Source: Ga0077536 sp943370145 (lineage in GTDB: Bacteria; Pseudomonadota; Gammaproteobacteria; Ga0077536). Taken from it: DNA of 64,000 nucleotides. Within the stretch, counting starts at the first letter, position 1. Each line of letters opens with the position of its first letter. Location of the stretch: contig CALRPY020000006.1 of assembly GCA_943370145.1 (NCBI GenBank), positions 1-64,000 on the forward strand, in the 5' to 3' direction. The notes under the pieces were generated by a model that searched no databases, had not been told where the DNA came from, and saw only the letters and a list, made by a program, of their open reading frames with translations. Made by a program: the position numbers and the translations under genes. Of this stretch, positions 12,326-20,564 are shown one piece after another.

Positions 12326-12937
12326 GTGACCACTATTCGAATCGGCTCCGTTTCGGAGCAGCCCGCGGGCGGGACCAGGCAACGCGGCTTCACGCTCATC
12401 GAGCTGCTGACGGCGATGGCGGTCGCCGGCATCGTGGGCATGTTCGTCGTGCCCGCGCTGAACGTGTTCGCGGCCAACGCCGCGCTGCGCGGCACTGCCT
12501 ACGACCTGATGGCGGCGCTGACGCTGGCGCGGAGCGAAGCGGTCAAGCACATGGACGAAGTGGTGGTCTGCCATTCGGCGGCACCGATGGCGGACGAACC
12601 GGGCTGCGGCGGCGCGGCCGGTGACTGGTCCGACGGGTGGATCGTGTTCGTGTCGAAGGACGGGGACACCGAATTCGACGCCGGCACCGACGTCTTTCTC
12701 GGCAGCGGTGGCGTCTCCGGCTCGCGAACCCGCGTGCTGGCGAACGACAACGCGGCGACCCACGTTGAATTCCGGGCCGACGGCACGCTGGTGAGCGTCG
12801 GCGTCGTCGAGATGGCGATCTGCGACAACCGCGGCGAGTCCAGCGGCAAGCGGGTGGACCTGGCGCTGGTCGGCCGGCCCGCACTCGTCAGCGGCACGCC
12901 CGCCGCCCCCCTCGCCAGCTGCACACCGGGCGGATAA
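12326..12937 (+). CDS. fimT: type IV minor pilin FimT/GspH
   Basis: A 203-residue prepilin-like protein and the first gene of the pilus operon. The signal RQRG|FTLIELLTAMAV has the required glycine and Glu+5, and is followed by a long hydrophobic helix and a GspH beta domain ending in FRADGTLVS and RVDLALVG. I prefer the GTG at 12326 to the ATG at 12272, because GGAGG lies 5 nt upstream of the GTG and the extra 18 residues are not family-like. FimT acts at the inner membrane/tip of type IV pili and in some species binds DNA during transformation. Next is pilV, 4 nt on. Confidence 0.88.
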   Translation: MTTIRIGSVSEQPAGGTRQRGFTLIELLTAMAVAGIVGMFVVPALNVFAANAALRGTAYDLMAALTLARSEAVKHMDEVVVCHSAAPMADEPGCGGAAGDWSDGWIVFVSKDGDTEFDAGTDVFLGSGGVSGSRTRVLANDNAATHVEFRADGTLVSVGVVEMAICDNRGESSGKRVDLALVGRPALVSGTPAAPLASCTPGG

Positions 12938-12941
12938 GGCC

Positions 12942-13532
12942 ATGGCCATGTCAAGCGCAAGGACGCGACAGCACGGCGTCAGCCTGCTGGAGGTGATGGT
13001 CGCCGTCTTCATCCTCGCGGTGGGCGTGCTCGGGGTCGCCGGACTGCAGGTCACGAGCAAGCGCGGCAACTTCGAGTCCGTGCAGCGGACCACGGCGACC
13101 TACCTCGCGCAGGATCTCCTCGAGCGCATGCGCGCCAATGTCGCGAACCTCGGCGTATACACCAACGCCGGCGCCGGCCGTGTCATTGCGCTGGGCGCGG
13201 ACGACGCCCTCACCGAGACCGATTGTTCCTCGGCCAGCTGCGACGGCGCTGGGCTGGCGATGTACGACCTCTTCGAGTTCTCTCGCGGCCTCGCCGGCGT
13301 TGCCGAGCTGCAGGGCGCCGCCGAAACCGGCGGCCTCGTGGCGCCGACGGTGTGCATCACCGGGCCCGCCACGCGGCCCGGCTTCATCGTCGTCGCCGTC
13401 GCCTGGCGCGGCATGACGGCACTGTCCAACCCCGGCATCGACGCCTGCGGCGCCGACAGCGGTCGCTACGACGCGGAAGCCGGCACGGACGTGCTGCGCC
13501 GCGTGCTCGTCGTCAACGCCTACGTCGACTGA
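12942..13532 (+). CDS. pilV: type IV pilus modification protein PilV
   Basis: A 196-residue minor pilin. The prepilin site HG|VSLLEVMVAVFILAVG is canonical with Glu+5, and the sequence AQDLLERMRAN after the helix is the PilV hallmark. A C-terminal RRVLVVNAYVD tail closes the domain. The ATG at 12948 is an equally good start, since AAGG lies 8 nt upstream of it. PilV joins PilW, PilX, FimU/FimT and PilE in the priming complex at the pilus tip with PilY1. It sits 4 nt after fimT and 8 nt before pilW. Confidence 0.9.
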   Translation: MAMSSARTRQHGVSLLEVMVAVFILAVGVLGVAGLQVTSKRGNFESVQRTTATYLAQDLLERMRANVANLGVYTNAGAGRVIALGADDALTETDCSSASCDGAGLAMYDLFEFSRGLAGVAELQGAAETGGLVAPTVCITGPATRPGFIVVAVAWRGMTALSNPGIDACGADSGRYDAEAGTDVLRRVLVVNAYVD

Positions 13533-13540
13533 AACCCGCC

Positions 13541-14515
13541 ATGCAGCAAGCAATTCCCGCCAGACCCGAGATGCGCCCGCGCGTGCGGCAGCAGGGCCTC
13601 ACGCTCGTCGAGCTGATGGTCGCGCTCACGCTGGGCCTCATGATCACGCTCGCCGTCGGCACCGCCTACGTGCAGAGCAGCCGGAGCACGGCCGAGGACG
13701 ACCGCTACCTGCGCATGATCGAGAACGGACGCTTTGCGCTGTCGCTGGTCGTGACCGATCTCAAGATGACGTCGTTCTGGGGCGAGCTCATCGACCCGAC
13801 TTCGATCACCACCGCCGTGACCGCGGACGAAGACTGCAACACCGACATCCTCGACGCGGGCTCGGCGATCCTGGTCAACAACCCGAACGGGTCTCCGGCG
13901 GTGACGCAGTTCGACATCAATTCGACCGGTTGCGCCGCGCTGATGGGCACGGTGCGGGCGAACACCATGCAGCTCGTCACCAAGCACACCGCCGGCGTCG
14001 CCCTCGAGACCGGCGCCGTCGATGATGTGCTCTACCTGCGATCGAACGGGGCGTCGGGCACCATCATCGACGCTGCGGCCTCGACCGCGCTGCCGACCGG
14101 TTTTGCCGACTGGGTCCTCGATCCGTCGCTCTACTACGTTCGCGAAGAGGCAGGCGACCTGCCTCGCCTGTGCCGCCTGAAGCTTGCGGGCAAGGGCTTC
14201 GGCGCCGTCGCGAACACGGAGTGCGTGGCCGACGGCATCGAGCACCTGCACGTCGAATTCGGTCTCGATACGGACAACGACGGGCTGGTGAACCAGTACA
14301 AATCGAACCCGACAGTCGCCGAAATGGGCGCGGCATACACCGCCCGCGTGTGGGTGCTGGTGCGTTCGGACACCGCGGATCCGGCCTACTCGAATACCAA
14401 GACCTACCAGCTCGGGGACCTCGAGGTCGCCGCCGCCAACGACAACTTCTATCGCCGGGTGTTCAGTTCGACCGTCGAACTGCGCAATCCCGCCAACCTG
14501 GCCACCCTGAGGTGA
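13541..14515 (+). CDS. pilW: type IV pilus assembly protein PilW
   Basis: A 324-residue minor pilin with prepilin site QQG|LTLVELMVALTLGLMI. After the helix come RFALSLVVTDLKMTSFWGEL, typical of PilW, and a large cysteine-containing globular domain. The start at 13541 places the cleavage site about 19 residues in. An upstream extension of this frame overlaps pilV and is not real. PilW connects the other minor pilins to PilX/PilY1 at the pilus tip. The stop is 2 nt before the pilX ATG. Confidence 0.9.
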   Translation: MQQAIPARPEMRPRVRQQGLTLVELMVALTLGLMITLAVGTAYVQSSRSTAEDDRYLRMIENGRFALSLVVTDLKMTSFWGELIDPTSITTAVTADEDCNTDILDAGSAILVNNPNGSPAVTQFDINSTGCAALMGTVRANTMQLVTKHTAGVALETGAVDDVLYLRSNGASGTIIDAAASTALPTGFADWVLDPSLYYVREEAGDLPRLCRLKLAGKGFGAVANTECVADGIEHLHVEFGLDTDNDGLVNQYKSNPTVAEMGAAYTARVWVLVRSDTADPAYSNTKTYQLGDLEVAAANDNFYRRVFSSTVELRNPANLATLR

Positions 14516-14517
14516 AC

Positions 14518-14994
14518 ATGAACAGAGTCCGCACACCGCACAGACAGGAGGGCGTGGTGCTGGTCATCGTGCTCATCATGCTCGCGTCCATGACCCTGAT
14601 GGCGACCGCCGGCGTGCAGTCGTCGATCATGGGCCTGAAGATTTCACGCAACGTAGAGGAGGTGTCCAACGCCTTCCAGGCCGCCCAGTCGGCGATCGAT
14701 TTCGTGATCTCCGACACCAACAACCTGCCGATGACCGGCCCGCTCAACGACCCGGTCGACGTTGCCACGACCGGCGCGCCCTTCGACGTCAACGCCGATG
14801 CCGGCGAGACCATGCAGGCGAGCGCCGAGCGCACGATCGATTGCGGCGTGCCGCCGCGCGTCGGCCTCGGCAGCAGCATCCTCGCGTACTCCACGTTCTC
14901 CTTCCGCGTCAGCGCCCGGATCGACCGCACCTCGACCGGACGCGGCCGCTCGTCGCTGCGCGAGGGCTACATGGTCCTCGGACCGAAATGCTGA
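14518..14994 (+). CDS. pilX: type IV pilus assembly protein PilX
   Basis: A 158-residue PilX-type minor pilin with a short basic leader, EG|VVLVIVLIMLASMTLMA helix and the family segment SNAFQAAQSAIDFVI. As in many PilX proteins, Glu+5 is absent. The ATG at 14518 follows the pilW stop directly, and the frame further upstream is a shadow inside pilW. PilX is needed for pilus biogenesis and bridges pilins with PilY1. Confidence 0.85.
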   Translation: MNRVRTPHRQEGVVLVIVLIMLASMTLMATAGVQSSIMGLKISRNVEEVSNAFQAAQSAIDFVISDTNNLPMTGPLNDPVDVATTGAPFDVNADAGETMQASAERTIDCGVPPRVGLGSSILAYSTFSFRVSARIDRTSTGRGRSSLREGYMVLGPKC

Positions 14995-15005
14995 GGGTCG
15001 CCGGT

Positions 15006-18000
15006 ATGTACCAAGCGTTCGCCACGGGTCGCCTTACCGCGTGCCTGTTCCTGCTCGTCGTGCTGGCGGCGCCGGGCCGGCTGCTCGCCGACGACACCGA
15101 CATCTACCTGAACCCGTCGGTGCCGACCGGCAGCGAACCGCTCGTGATGTTCGTGCTCGACTGGCGCCCCAACCTCGGGGCGAGCATCGCCTGTCCGGCC
15201 GGCAGCTACTGCGCGCAACTGCGCACCGACGGCTATCTCGACGATGGCAAGACCGCGGCGAGTGGAACCGCCACGACCTTCTTCGACATGCTGCGCGCGG
15301 TGCTGAAGAAAGTGCTGGACCCGCTTGGCGGCGTGAAGATCGGGTTCATGCTCAACCACGCGCACAAGAACGGCTGCGCGGGCTTTCCGCCGTCGGTGAA
15401 GTGCAGCAACGGCGCCTACATCCCGTTCGGCTTCGAGACCATGGTCGAGGGCAGCGACGATGACGAAGTCTTCGACACCAGCGGGGAGGACTCGAACAAG
15501 CTCGAGCTGTTCCAGTTGCTGGCCGACATCCCGATGCCCGGCGGCACCGACGCCCATGCCTTCCAGGGCAAGGAACTCTACTTCGAGCTGTTCCGCTACC
15601 TGACGGGGCAGGGCATCTACAACGGGCACACCGGCTTCGTAGACTTCGGCGACGGCCCGAACGATACGAAGAACCTCGATGTCGACCGCCCGGCACTGAT
15701 GTGGGACGAGGACATCGAGACGGACTCCGGGGCCTCGACGCGCTACCTCAGCCCGCTCGATGGCAGCAGCGAGTGCTCGAAGATCTACGTGATCAACCTC
15801 ATGTTCCAGGTCTCGCAGCAGGAGGACGACTCCGATGCCGCGATCAAGGCGACGAAGGCGGCGGGCGGCATGGGCGGGATCAACCTGTCCGGCTCCGCGA
15901 ACAATTTCCCGACCGTCATCGAATACCTGAACGACGTCGACCTCGGCGATGGCAGCTTCGGCACGGTCGGCGAGATCGACGGCGTGCAGAACGTCGTGTC
16001 CTACTTCATCGTCGATCCGACCAAGATCAACGTCACGACGACCAAATACGCCCAGGCCGGCGGCACCGGTGTGCCGCTGCCGCTCAGCGACGACCCGCAG
16101 ATCCTGGTCGACACGCTGAACGGCATCTTCAAGAGCATCCTGTCCGTCAGCACGACCTTCGTCGCGCCGTCGGTGCCGGTGAACGTCTTCAATCGTGCGC
16201 AGATCGTCAACGAGGTGTTCCTCGCGCTGTTCGAGGCCGACGCCGACGGCCGCCCGTTCTGGCCCGGCAACCTCAAGAAGCTCAAGATCGGGCTCAACTC
16301 GACCACCAGCGTGCCCGAACTGCGCGACGCCAACGACATCAACGCGATCGACATCGATGGCCGGATCAAGCGCGAGGCGCTGACCTTCTGGACCGATCCA
16401 TCGACGCTGCCGACGCCCACCAGCACCGAGGAAGTTGCCGGCGCCGATGGCCGCGCGATCAAGCGCGGTGGCGCGGGGCAGAAGGTGACCGGCTTCGCGA
16501 CCGGCGCACCGGAACTCCTGAACTCGACGACCGGCGCCCGCCAGATGTTCACCGAGAATCCCGCGGGGACTGGCAACAAGCTGCTCGCCCTGAATGCGGA
16601 CACCACCACCACCAGCACACTGTGGACGGAGTTGACCGCGCAGTGGACGCCGGCGGCGTCGGCGGCCAGCCGCGCGTCGGCAACGACCGCCGAGCAGCAG
16701 CGCGCGGAACTTGCGCTCCGCTACCTGCGCGGCTACGCCGGCGTGCTGTTCTCGGACACCACGACCGAGCGCGACTGGTTCATGGGTGACCCGCTGCATT
16801 CACGGCCGCGGCCGGTGAACTATGGCGCGCGCGGCAGCTTCACCGAGGAGAATCCGGACATCCGCATCCTGATGGCGACCACGGACGGCGTGCTGCACAT
16901 GTTCCGCAACACCGCCGCCGACGGTTCGCAGGACGGCGGCGAGGCCTGGGCCTTCGCGCCGCGCGCGGCCCTGCCCCTGCTCGACCGCCTGCGCCAGGGC
17001 GCGGCCGGCACACCGGTCCATCCGATAGGTCTCGACGGCTCGCCCGTCGTGTTCCAGAAGGACGTGAACTTCGACGGCACGATCGACGCGGCCGATGGCG
17101 ATTTCGTCTGGATGTTCGTCGGCCAGCGCCGCGGCGGCAAGGCCTACTACGCGCTCGACATCACCGACCCTGATGCGCCGCGCTTCATGTGGAAGATCGA
17201 CAAGGCGACGACCGGCTTCGGGGAACTGGGGCAGACCTGGTCGGCGCCCGCGACGGGCATGCTCAGATTCGACACTGCGCCACGGCCGGTGCTGATTTTC
17301 GGCGGTGGCTACAACGGCGACGACGATGGTGACAACGCCGGCGACCTGGGCAAGGACGCCGCCAATCGCAACGGCGCGCTGGGCGCGGACGACGACGAGG
17401 GCAACGCGGTGTTCATCGTCGACGCCGAGACCGGTGAACTGGTGTGGAAGGCCGTCAAGGGCACATCGGTCGCCTACTCGAGCAGCGCGCTCACCTTCAC
17501 CCACACCGACCTCGCCGACAGCATCCCGAGCGAACTTGCGGCGGTCGACATGGACGGCGACGGGCTCATCGACCGCCTCTATTTCGGCGACACGGGCGGC
17601 AGGGTCTGGCGCGGCGACTTCGCCGGCGACGACCGCGCAAACTGGGGCCTGTCGGTGCTCGCGAATGTCGGCCGGCACTACGATGACGCACCGAGCAATG
17701 ACCTGCGCTTCTTCAACAGGCCGGATATCGTTGCCACGCGCGACATCGACGGCGCCTACGACGCGGTGCTGATCGGCACCGGCGACCGCGAGAACCCGCT
17801 CGACACCAGCGTCCAGAACTGGTTCTTCGCGATCAAGGACCGCAACGTGCAGAGCGGGACACCGCCCGCGACGGTCAAGGTGCCCACCGATTTCGCGGAC
17901 CTGTCGGTCGACTGCTTCGCGACAGACTCCTGCGAAGACACGACACTGGACAAGCTGTCCGACACCGGCTGGCGCATCTCGCTTGCCGACGCGGGTGAAA

Positions 18001-18341
18001 AGAACCTCGCAACGGCGATCACTTCCGGCGGCACGGTGTTCTTCACGAGCTTCGTGCCGAGCGCACCGGTCGGCAACTGCGGTCTCAGCGAGGGCGCCGG
18101 CTACCAGTACGCGGTGTCGCTGCAGCAGGGCGAACCGGTGTTCAATTACAACCTGGCCAACGACCTCGACGGCATCACGCTCGATCGACGCGACCAGCTC
18201 GCGAGCGGCGGCATCCCGGTGGAGGTCGTGCCGATCGGTGACGACTACGTGCTGGTGCAGGGCCAGGAAACGGGGCAGAACATCCAGACCGTGCAGGGCC
18301 GCAGCAACTGGCGCACGTTCTGGTACGAGGTCCCGCGATGA
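15006..18341 (+). CDS. pilY1: type IV pilus tip adhesin PilY1
   Basis: A 1111-residue secreted protein; the ATG at 15006 has GAGGG 8 nt upstream, and an in-frame ATG at 14988 overlaps pilX. A signal peptide ends near LLADDTD. The N-terminal half (about 35-460) occupies the von Willebrand-like region of PilY1, and the C-terminal half is the PilY1 beta-propeller. Two calcium-binding loops are visible: DVNFDGTIDAADGD (686-699) and DMDGDGLIDR (848-857). A further Asp/Gly-rich stretch lies near 770-800. PilY1 caps the pilus, mediates adhesion and mechanosensing, and controls retraction through calcium. A neighbouring cyclic-di-GMP gene pair fits surface sensing. The stop overlaps the pilE ATG. Confidence 0.92.
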   Translation: MYQAFATGRLTACLFLLVVLAAPGRLLADDTDIYLNPSVPTGSEPLVMFVLDWRPNLGASIACPAGSYCAQLRTDGYLDDGKTAASGTATTFFDMLRAVLKKVLDPLGGVKIGFMLNHAHKNGCAGFPPSVKCSNGAYIPFGFETMVEGSDDDEVFDTSGEDSNKLELFQLLADIPMPGGTDAHAFQGKELYFELFRYLTGQGIYNGHTGFVDFGDGPNDTKNLDVDRPALMWDEDIETDSGASTRYLSPLDGSSECSKIYVINLMFQVSQQEDDSDAAIKATKAAGGMGGINLSGSANNFPTVIEYLNDVDLGDGSFGTVGEIDGVQNVVSYFIVDPTKINVTTTKYAQAGGTGVPLPLSDDPQILVDTLNGIFKSILSVSTTFVAPSVPVNVFNRAQIVNEVFLALFEADADGRPFWPGNLKKLKIGLNSTTSVPELRDANDINAIDIDGRIKREALTFWTDPSTLPTPTSTEEVAGADGRAIKRGGAGQKVTGFATGAPELLNSTTGARQMFTENPAGTGNKLLALNADTTTTSTLWTELTAQWTPAASAASRASATTAEQQRAELALRYLRGYAGVLFSDTTTERDWFMGDPLHSRPRPVNYGARGSFTEENPDIRILMATTDGVLHMFRNTAADGSQDGGEAWAFAPRAALPLLDRLRQGAAGTPVHPIGLDGSPVVFQKDVNFDGTIDAADGDFVWMFVGQRRGGKAYYALDITDPDAPRFMWKIDKATTGFGELGQTWSAPATGMLRFDTAPRPVLIFGGGYNGDDDGDNAGDLGKDAANRNGALGADDDEGNAVFIVDAETGELVWKAVKGTSVAYSSSALTFTHTDLADSIPSELAAVDMDGDGLIDRLYFGDTGGRVWRGDFAGDDRANWGLSVLANVGRHYDDAPSNDLRFFNRPDIVATRDIDGAYDAVLIGTGDRENPLDTSVQNWFFAIKDRNVQSGTPPATVKVPTDFADLSVDCFATDSCEDTTLDKLSDTGWRISLADAGEKNLATAITSGGTVFFTSFVPSAPVGNCGLSEGAGYQYAVSLQQGEPVFNYNLANDLDGITLDRRDQLASGGIPVEVVPIGDDYVLVQGQETGQNIQTVQGRSNWRTFWYEVPR

Positions 18342-18772
18342 GCAGACACCCGGTAAACGCGCGTCACCGCCAGCGTGGCGTCACGCTGATGGAACTGATG
18401 ATCGTCGTGCTCATCGTCGGCATCCTGGCGGCCGTTGGCTATCCGTCCTATCGCGAGTACTCCATGCGCAGCGCGCGCAGCGAAGGCCGCAGCGCGCTGC
18501 TCGCGGTGGCCTCGCGCCAGGAACAGTTCTTCCTCGACAACAAGGCCTACGCGGACGATCTCGCGGACCTGGGGATGCCCGGCAACACCGAGCACGACAA
18601 GTACCAGATCACGGTCGACGCCGAGACCGCCGACTGTCCCATCTTGAGCTGCTATGCACTGACCGCGACGCCGCTCGGCCGGCAGCTCGACGACACGGTC
18701 TGCGGCAACCTCACCCTGAACTCCAACGGCACCAGGAGCGCGACCGGCGACGAGCCTGCCGGTTGCTGGTGA
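18338..18772 (+). CDS. pilE: type IV pilin PilE-like protein
   Basis: A 144-residue pilin with prepilin site RQRG|VTLMELMIVVLIVGILAAV, followed by YPSYREYSMRSARSEGRSAL and a small C-terminal domain with three cysteines (DCPILSC, VCGN, CW end region). In operons of this order the last gene is the minor pilin PilE that closes the priming complex, not the major pilin. It starts on the ATGA overlap with pilY1, so it is translationally coupled to it. Confidence 0.9.
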   Translation: MSRHPVNARHRQRGVTLMELMIVVLIVGILAAVGYPSYREYSMRSARSEGRSALLAVASRQEQFFLDNKAYADDLADLGMPGNTEHDKYQITVDAETADCPILSCYALTATPLGRQLDDTVCGNLTLNSNGTRSATGDEPAGCW

Positions 18773-19280
18773 CGCCGCCCCCCGGGCCCCTGTGGCCGGG
18801 GCCTGGCTGAACCCCGCGCGCCTCGCCGGTTCCTCCATGCCTCTCCCGTGCTCTCCCGGGATCCCGGGGACAGCCACCGGTTGCGGTGCGCCCCGCACCC
18901 CGGCGGGGACCCCGGGGACCGGGGATCCCGGGGGATCCCGGGGGATCCCGGGGGATCCCGGGGACCGCCACCGGTTGCGGTGCGCCCCGCACCCCGGCTG
19001 TCGCGGCGGCCCCGCGGTGGAGCTGGCGCCCGCCGCGTGCAGGGCGGGTCGCAGTCCCGCAGCCGGCGGCCGTGGTCGAGACCACCAGCGGCTGACCCTC
19101 GGGAGCGCTCAACCGCCACCTGTTCAACGCCACAAGCCGGGAGAAGAATCCTCTATTTAGGTGAATTTCCCGTGATTCTCGTGAGTCCGAACAGCCCCTC
19201 TGTCGTCAATTCGCATCGGCGTGCCGCCGCTACATCCAGGACCTGACCTATGTGCAATTGGCACCAGACGCACGGCCACC
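18773..19280. repeat. 508-bp gap with tandem and direct GC-rich repeats
   Basis: No gene is supported after pilE until the HD-GYP ATG at 19281; overlapping frames here encode Gly/Pro/Arg low complexity. Between 18858 and 18998 two 47-bp direct repeats (18858-18904 and 18952-18998, one mismatch) flank four tandem copies of the 10-mer GGGGATCCCG (18921-18960). The 200 bp after that are plain GC-rich sequence ending in a more AT-rich stretch (19140-19190) that probably holds the HD-GYP promoter. Confidence 0.75.
18921..18960. repeat. four tandem copies of a 10-bp palindromic unit
   Basis: The unit GGGGATCCCG is repeated four times without error, and each unit contains the palindrome GGGATCCC. 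Similar single units lie in the flanking 47-bp direct repeats. Copy number is likely to vary by slippage. Confidence 0.9.
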
Positions 19281-20564
19281 ATGGATATCGAAATCGACGT
19301 ACACAACGTGAAGCTCGGCATGTTCGTCGCGCGCCTGGACCGCCCGTGGCTGGGGACCCCGTTCCCGTTCGAAGGCTTCTGGGTCCGCAACATGGCGGCC
19401 CTCGACCAGCTCCGCCTGCTCTGCCGGTCCGTCTGGGTGCGGACCGATCACCGGGGCAGGCCGGCCGCGACGGTCGAGCCTGGCGAGGCGCAGTGGAGCG
19501 ATCGCGTGACCCGGGCGGATCGCGAGGCCCGCCGTTACGATTTCCAGCCCGCGAAGCCCGTGGTCCACGAAGATACGGCCAGCGTCGAGACCGAGCTCGC
19601 ACCGGCCCAGCTGGCGCGGCGCAATCTCTGCCAGGCGCTCGACGAGGTGGTGGTCGATATCAGGCGCGATCGGAAGATTGCGGTGTCGGGCCTCAGGGAG
19701 GCGGTGAGCGGGCTCACCGAAAGCGTGCTGCGCAACCCCGACGCCTGCATGTGGCTGCGGCTCGTCAAGGATCGCGACAGCTACACCTATTACCACCTGC
19801 TAGACACCAGCGCGCTGGCGGTTGCCCTGGGACGGCACCTGGGCTTTTCGCGCGCCGAACTGGCCGACATCGGCCTCGGCGCGCTGCTCATCGACATCGG
19901 CAAGCTCAAGCTCCCGCAGGAACTGATCGCCAAGACCGCCGCGCTGAGCGATGCCGAACTCGAGGACGTGAAACGCCATGTCGAACACGGCGTCGAGCTG
20001 GTCAAGCACGCGGGCGTGGGCCCGCGCGTGCTGGAGATCATCGCGAACCACCATGAACGCTTCGACGGGCGGGGCTATCCGGCACGCCTGCACTCGCGCG
20101 CGATTCCCCCCTTCGCGCGGATGGTCGCAGTGGCGGATTTCTTCGATGCCATCACCAGCGACCGAGCCTATGCCGCCGGCATCTCTCCGCACGACGCGAT
20201 GCGCCGGCTCTACGACGAGGCGGGTCACGCGTTCCAGCGCGAAATCGTCGAGCAGTTCATCCAGTGCATCGGCATCTATCCGACCGGCACGCTGGTCAAG
20301 TTGACCACGGGTGAAATCGGCGTGGTGGTCGGCCAGAACCGCGTGCGACGCCTCAAGCCGCGCCTGATGCTGATCTTCGACGCCACTGGCCAGCCGCTGG
20401 ACCCCTTCGTCGATCTCGATCTGGCGAACACGCCGGACGGTGGGGGCGTCGCCATCAAGCGCAGCGTCGAACCGGAACAGCTGGGCATCGACCCGCGCCA
20501 GTTCTACCTCGCGTCGACGCGGATCTCGCCCGAGATCCTGCGCAAGCTCGCGGACCGCGCGTGA
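19281..20564 (+). CDS. HD-GYP domain protein with DUF3391 and altered HD motif
   Basis: A 427-residue protein. The N-terminal 1-120 region is DUF3391-like (DVHNVKLGMFVARLDRPWLGTPFPFEGF), and about 160-320 is HD-GYP. Conserved parts include His172, KLKLP, HHERFDGRGYP (257-267) and VAVADFFDAITSDRAY. The signature HD pair itself reads LLIDIGK: the histidine is replaced by Ile204 (codon ATC at 19890-19892) while Asp205 remains. HD-GYP enzymes hydrolyse cyclic di-GMP with two or three metals; loss of this ligand may reduce or abolish catalysis, or reflect a variant metal site. The stop overlaps the GTG of the EAL gene. The ATG at 19281 matches the family start. Confidence 0.9.
   Translation: MDIEIDVHNVKLGMFVARLDRPWLGTPFPFEGFWVRNMAALDQLRLLCRSVWVRTDHRGRPAATVEPGEAQWSDRVTRADREARRYDFQPAKPVVHEDTASVETELAPAQLARRNLCQALDEVVVDIRRDRKIAVSGLREAVSGLTESVLRNPDACMWLRLVKDRDSYTYYHLLDTSALAVALGRHLGFSRAELADIGLGALLIDIGKLKLPQELIAKTAALSDAELEDVKRHVEHGVELVKHAGVGPRVLEIIANHHERFDGRGYPARLHSRAIPPFARMVAVADFFDAITSDRAYAAGISPHDAMRRLYDEAGHAFQREIVEQFIQCIGIYPTGTLVKLTTGEIGVVVGQNRVRRLKPRLMLIFDATGQPLDPFVDLDLANTPDGGGVAIKRSVEPEQLGIDPRQFYLASTRISPEILRKLADRA

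Noticed and set aside
18921..18960. CRISPR array
   Set aside because: The four 10-bp units are contiguous with no spacers, and no cas gene is near. No other regularly spaced repeat was seen.
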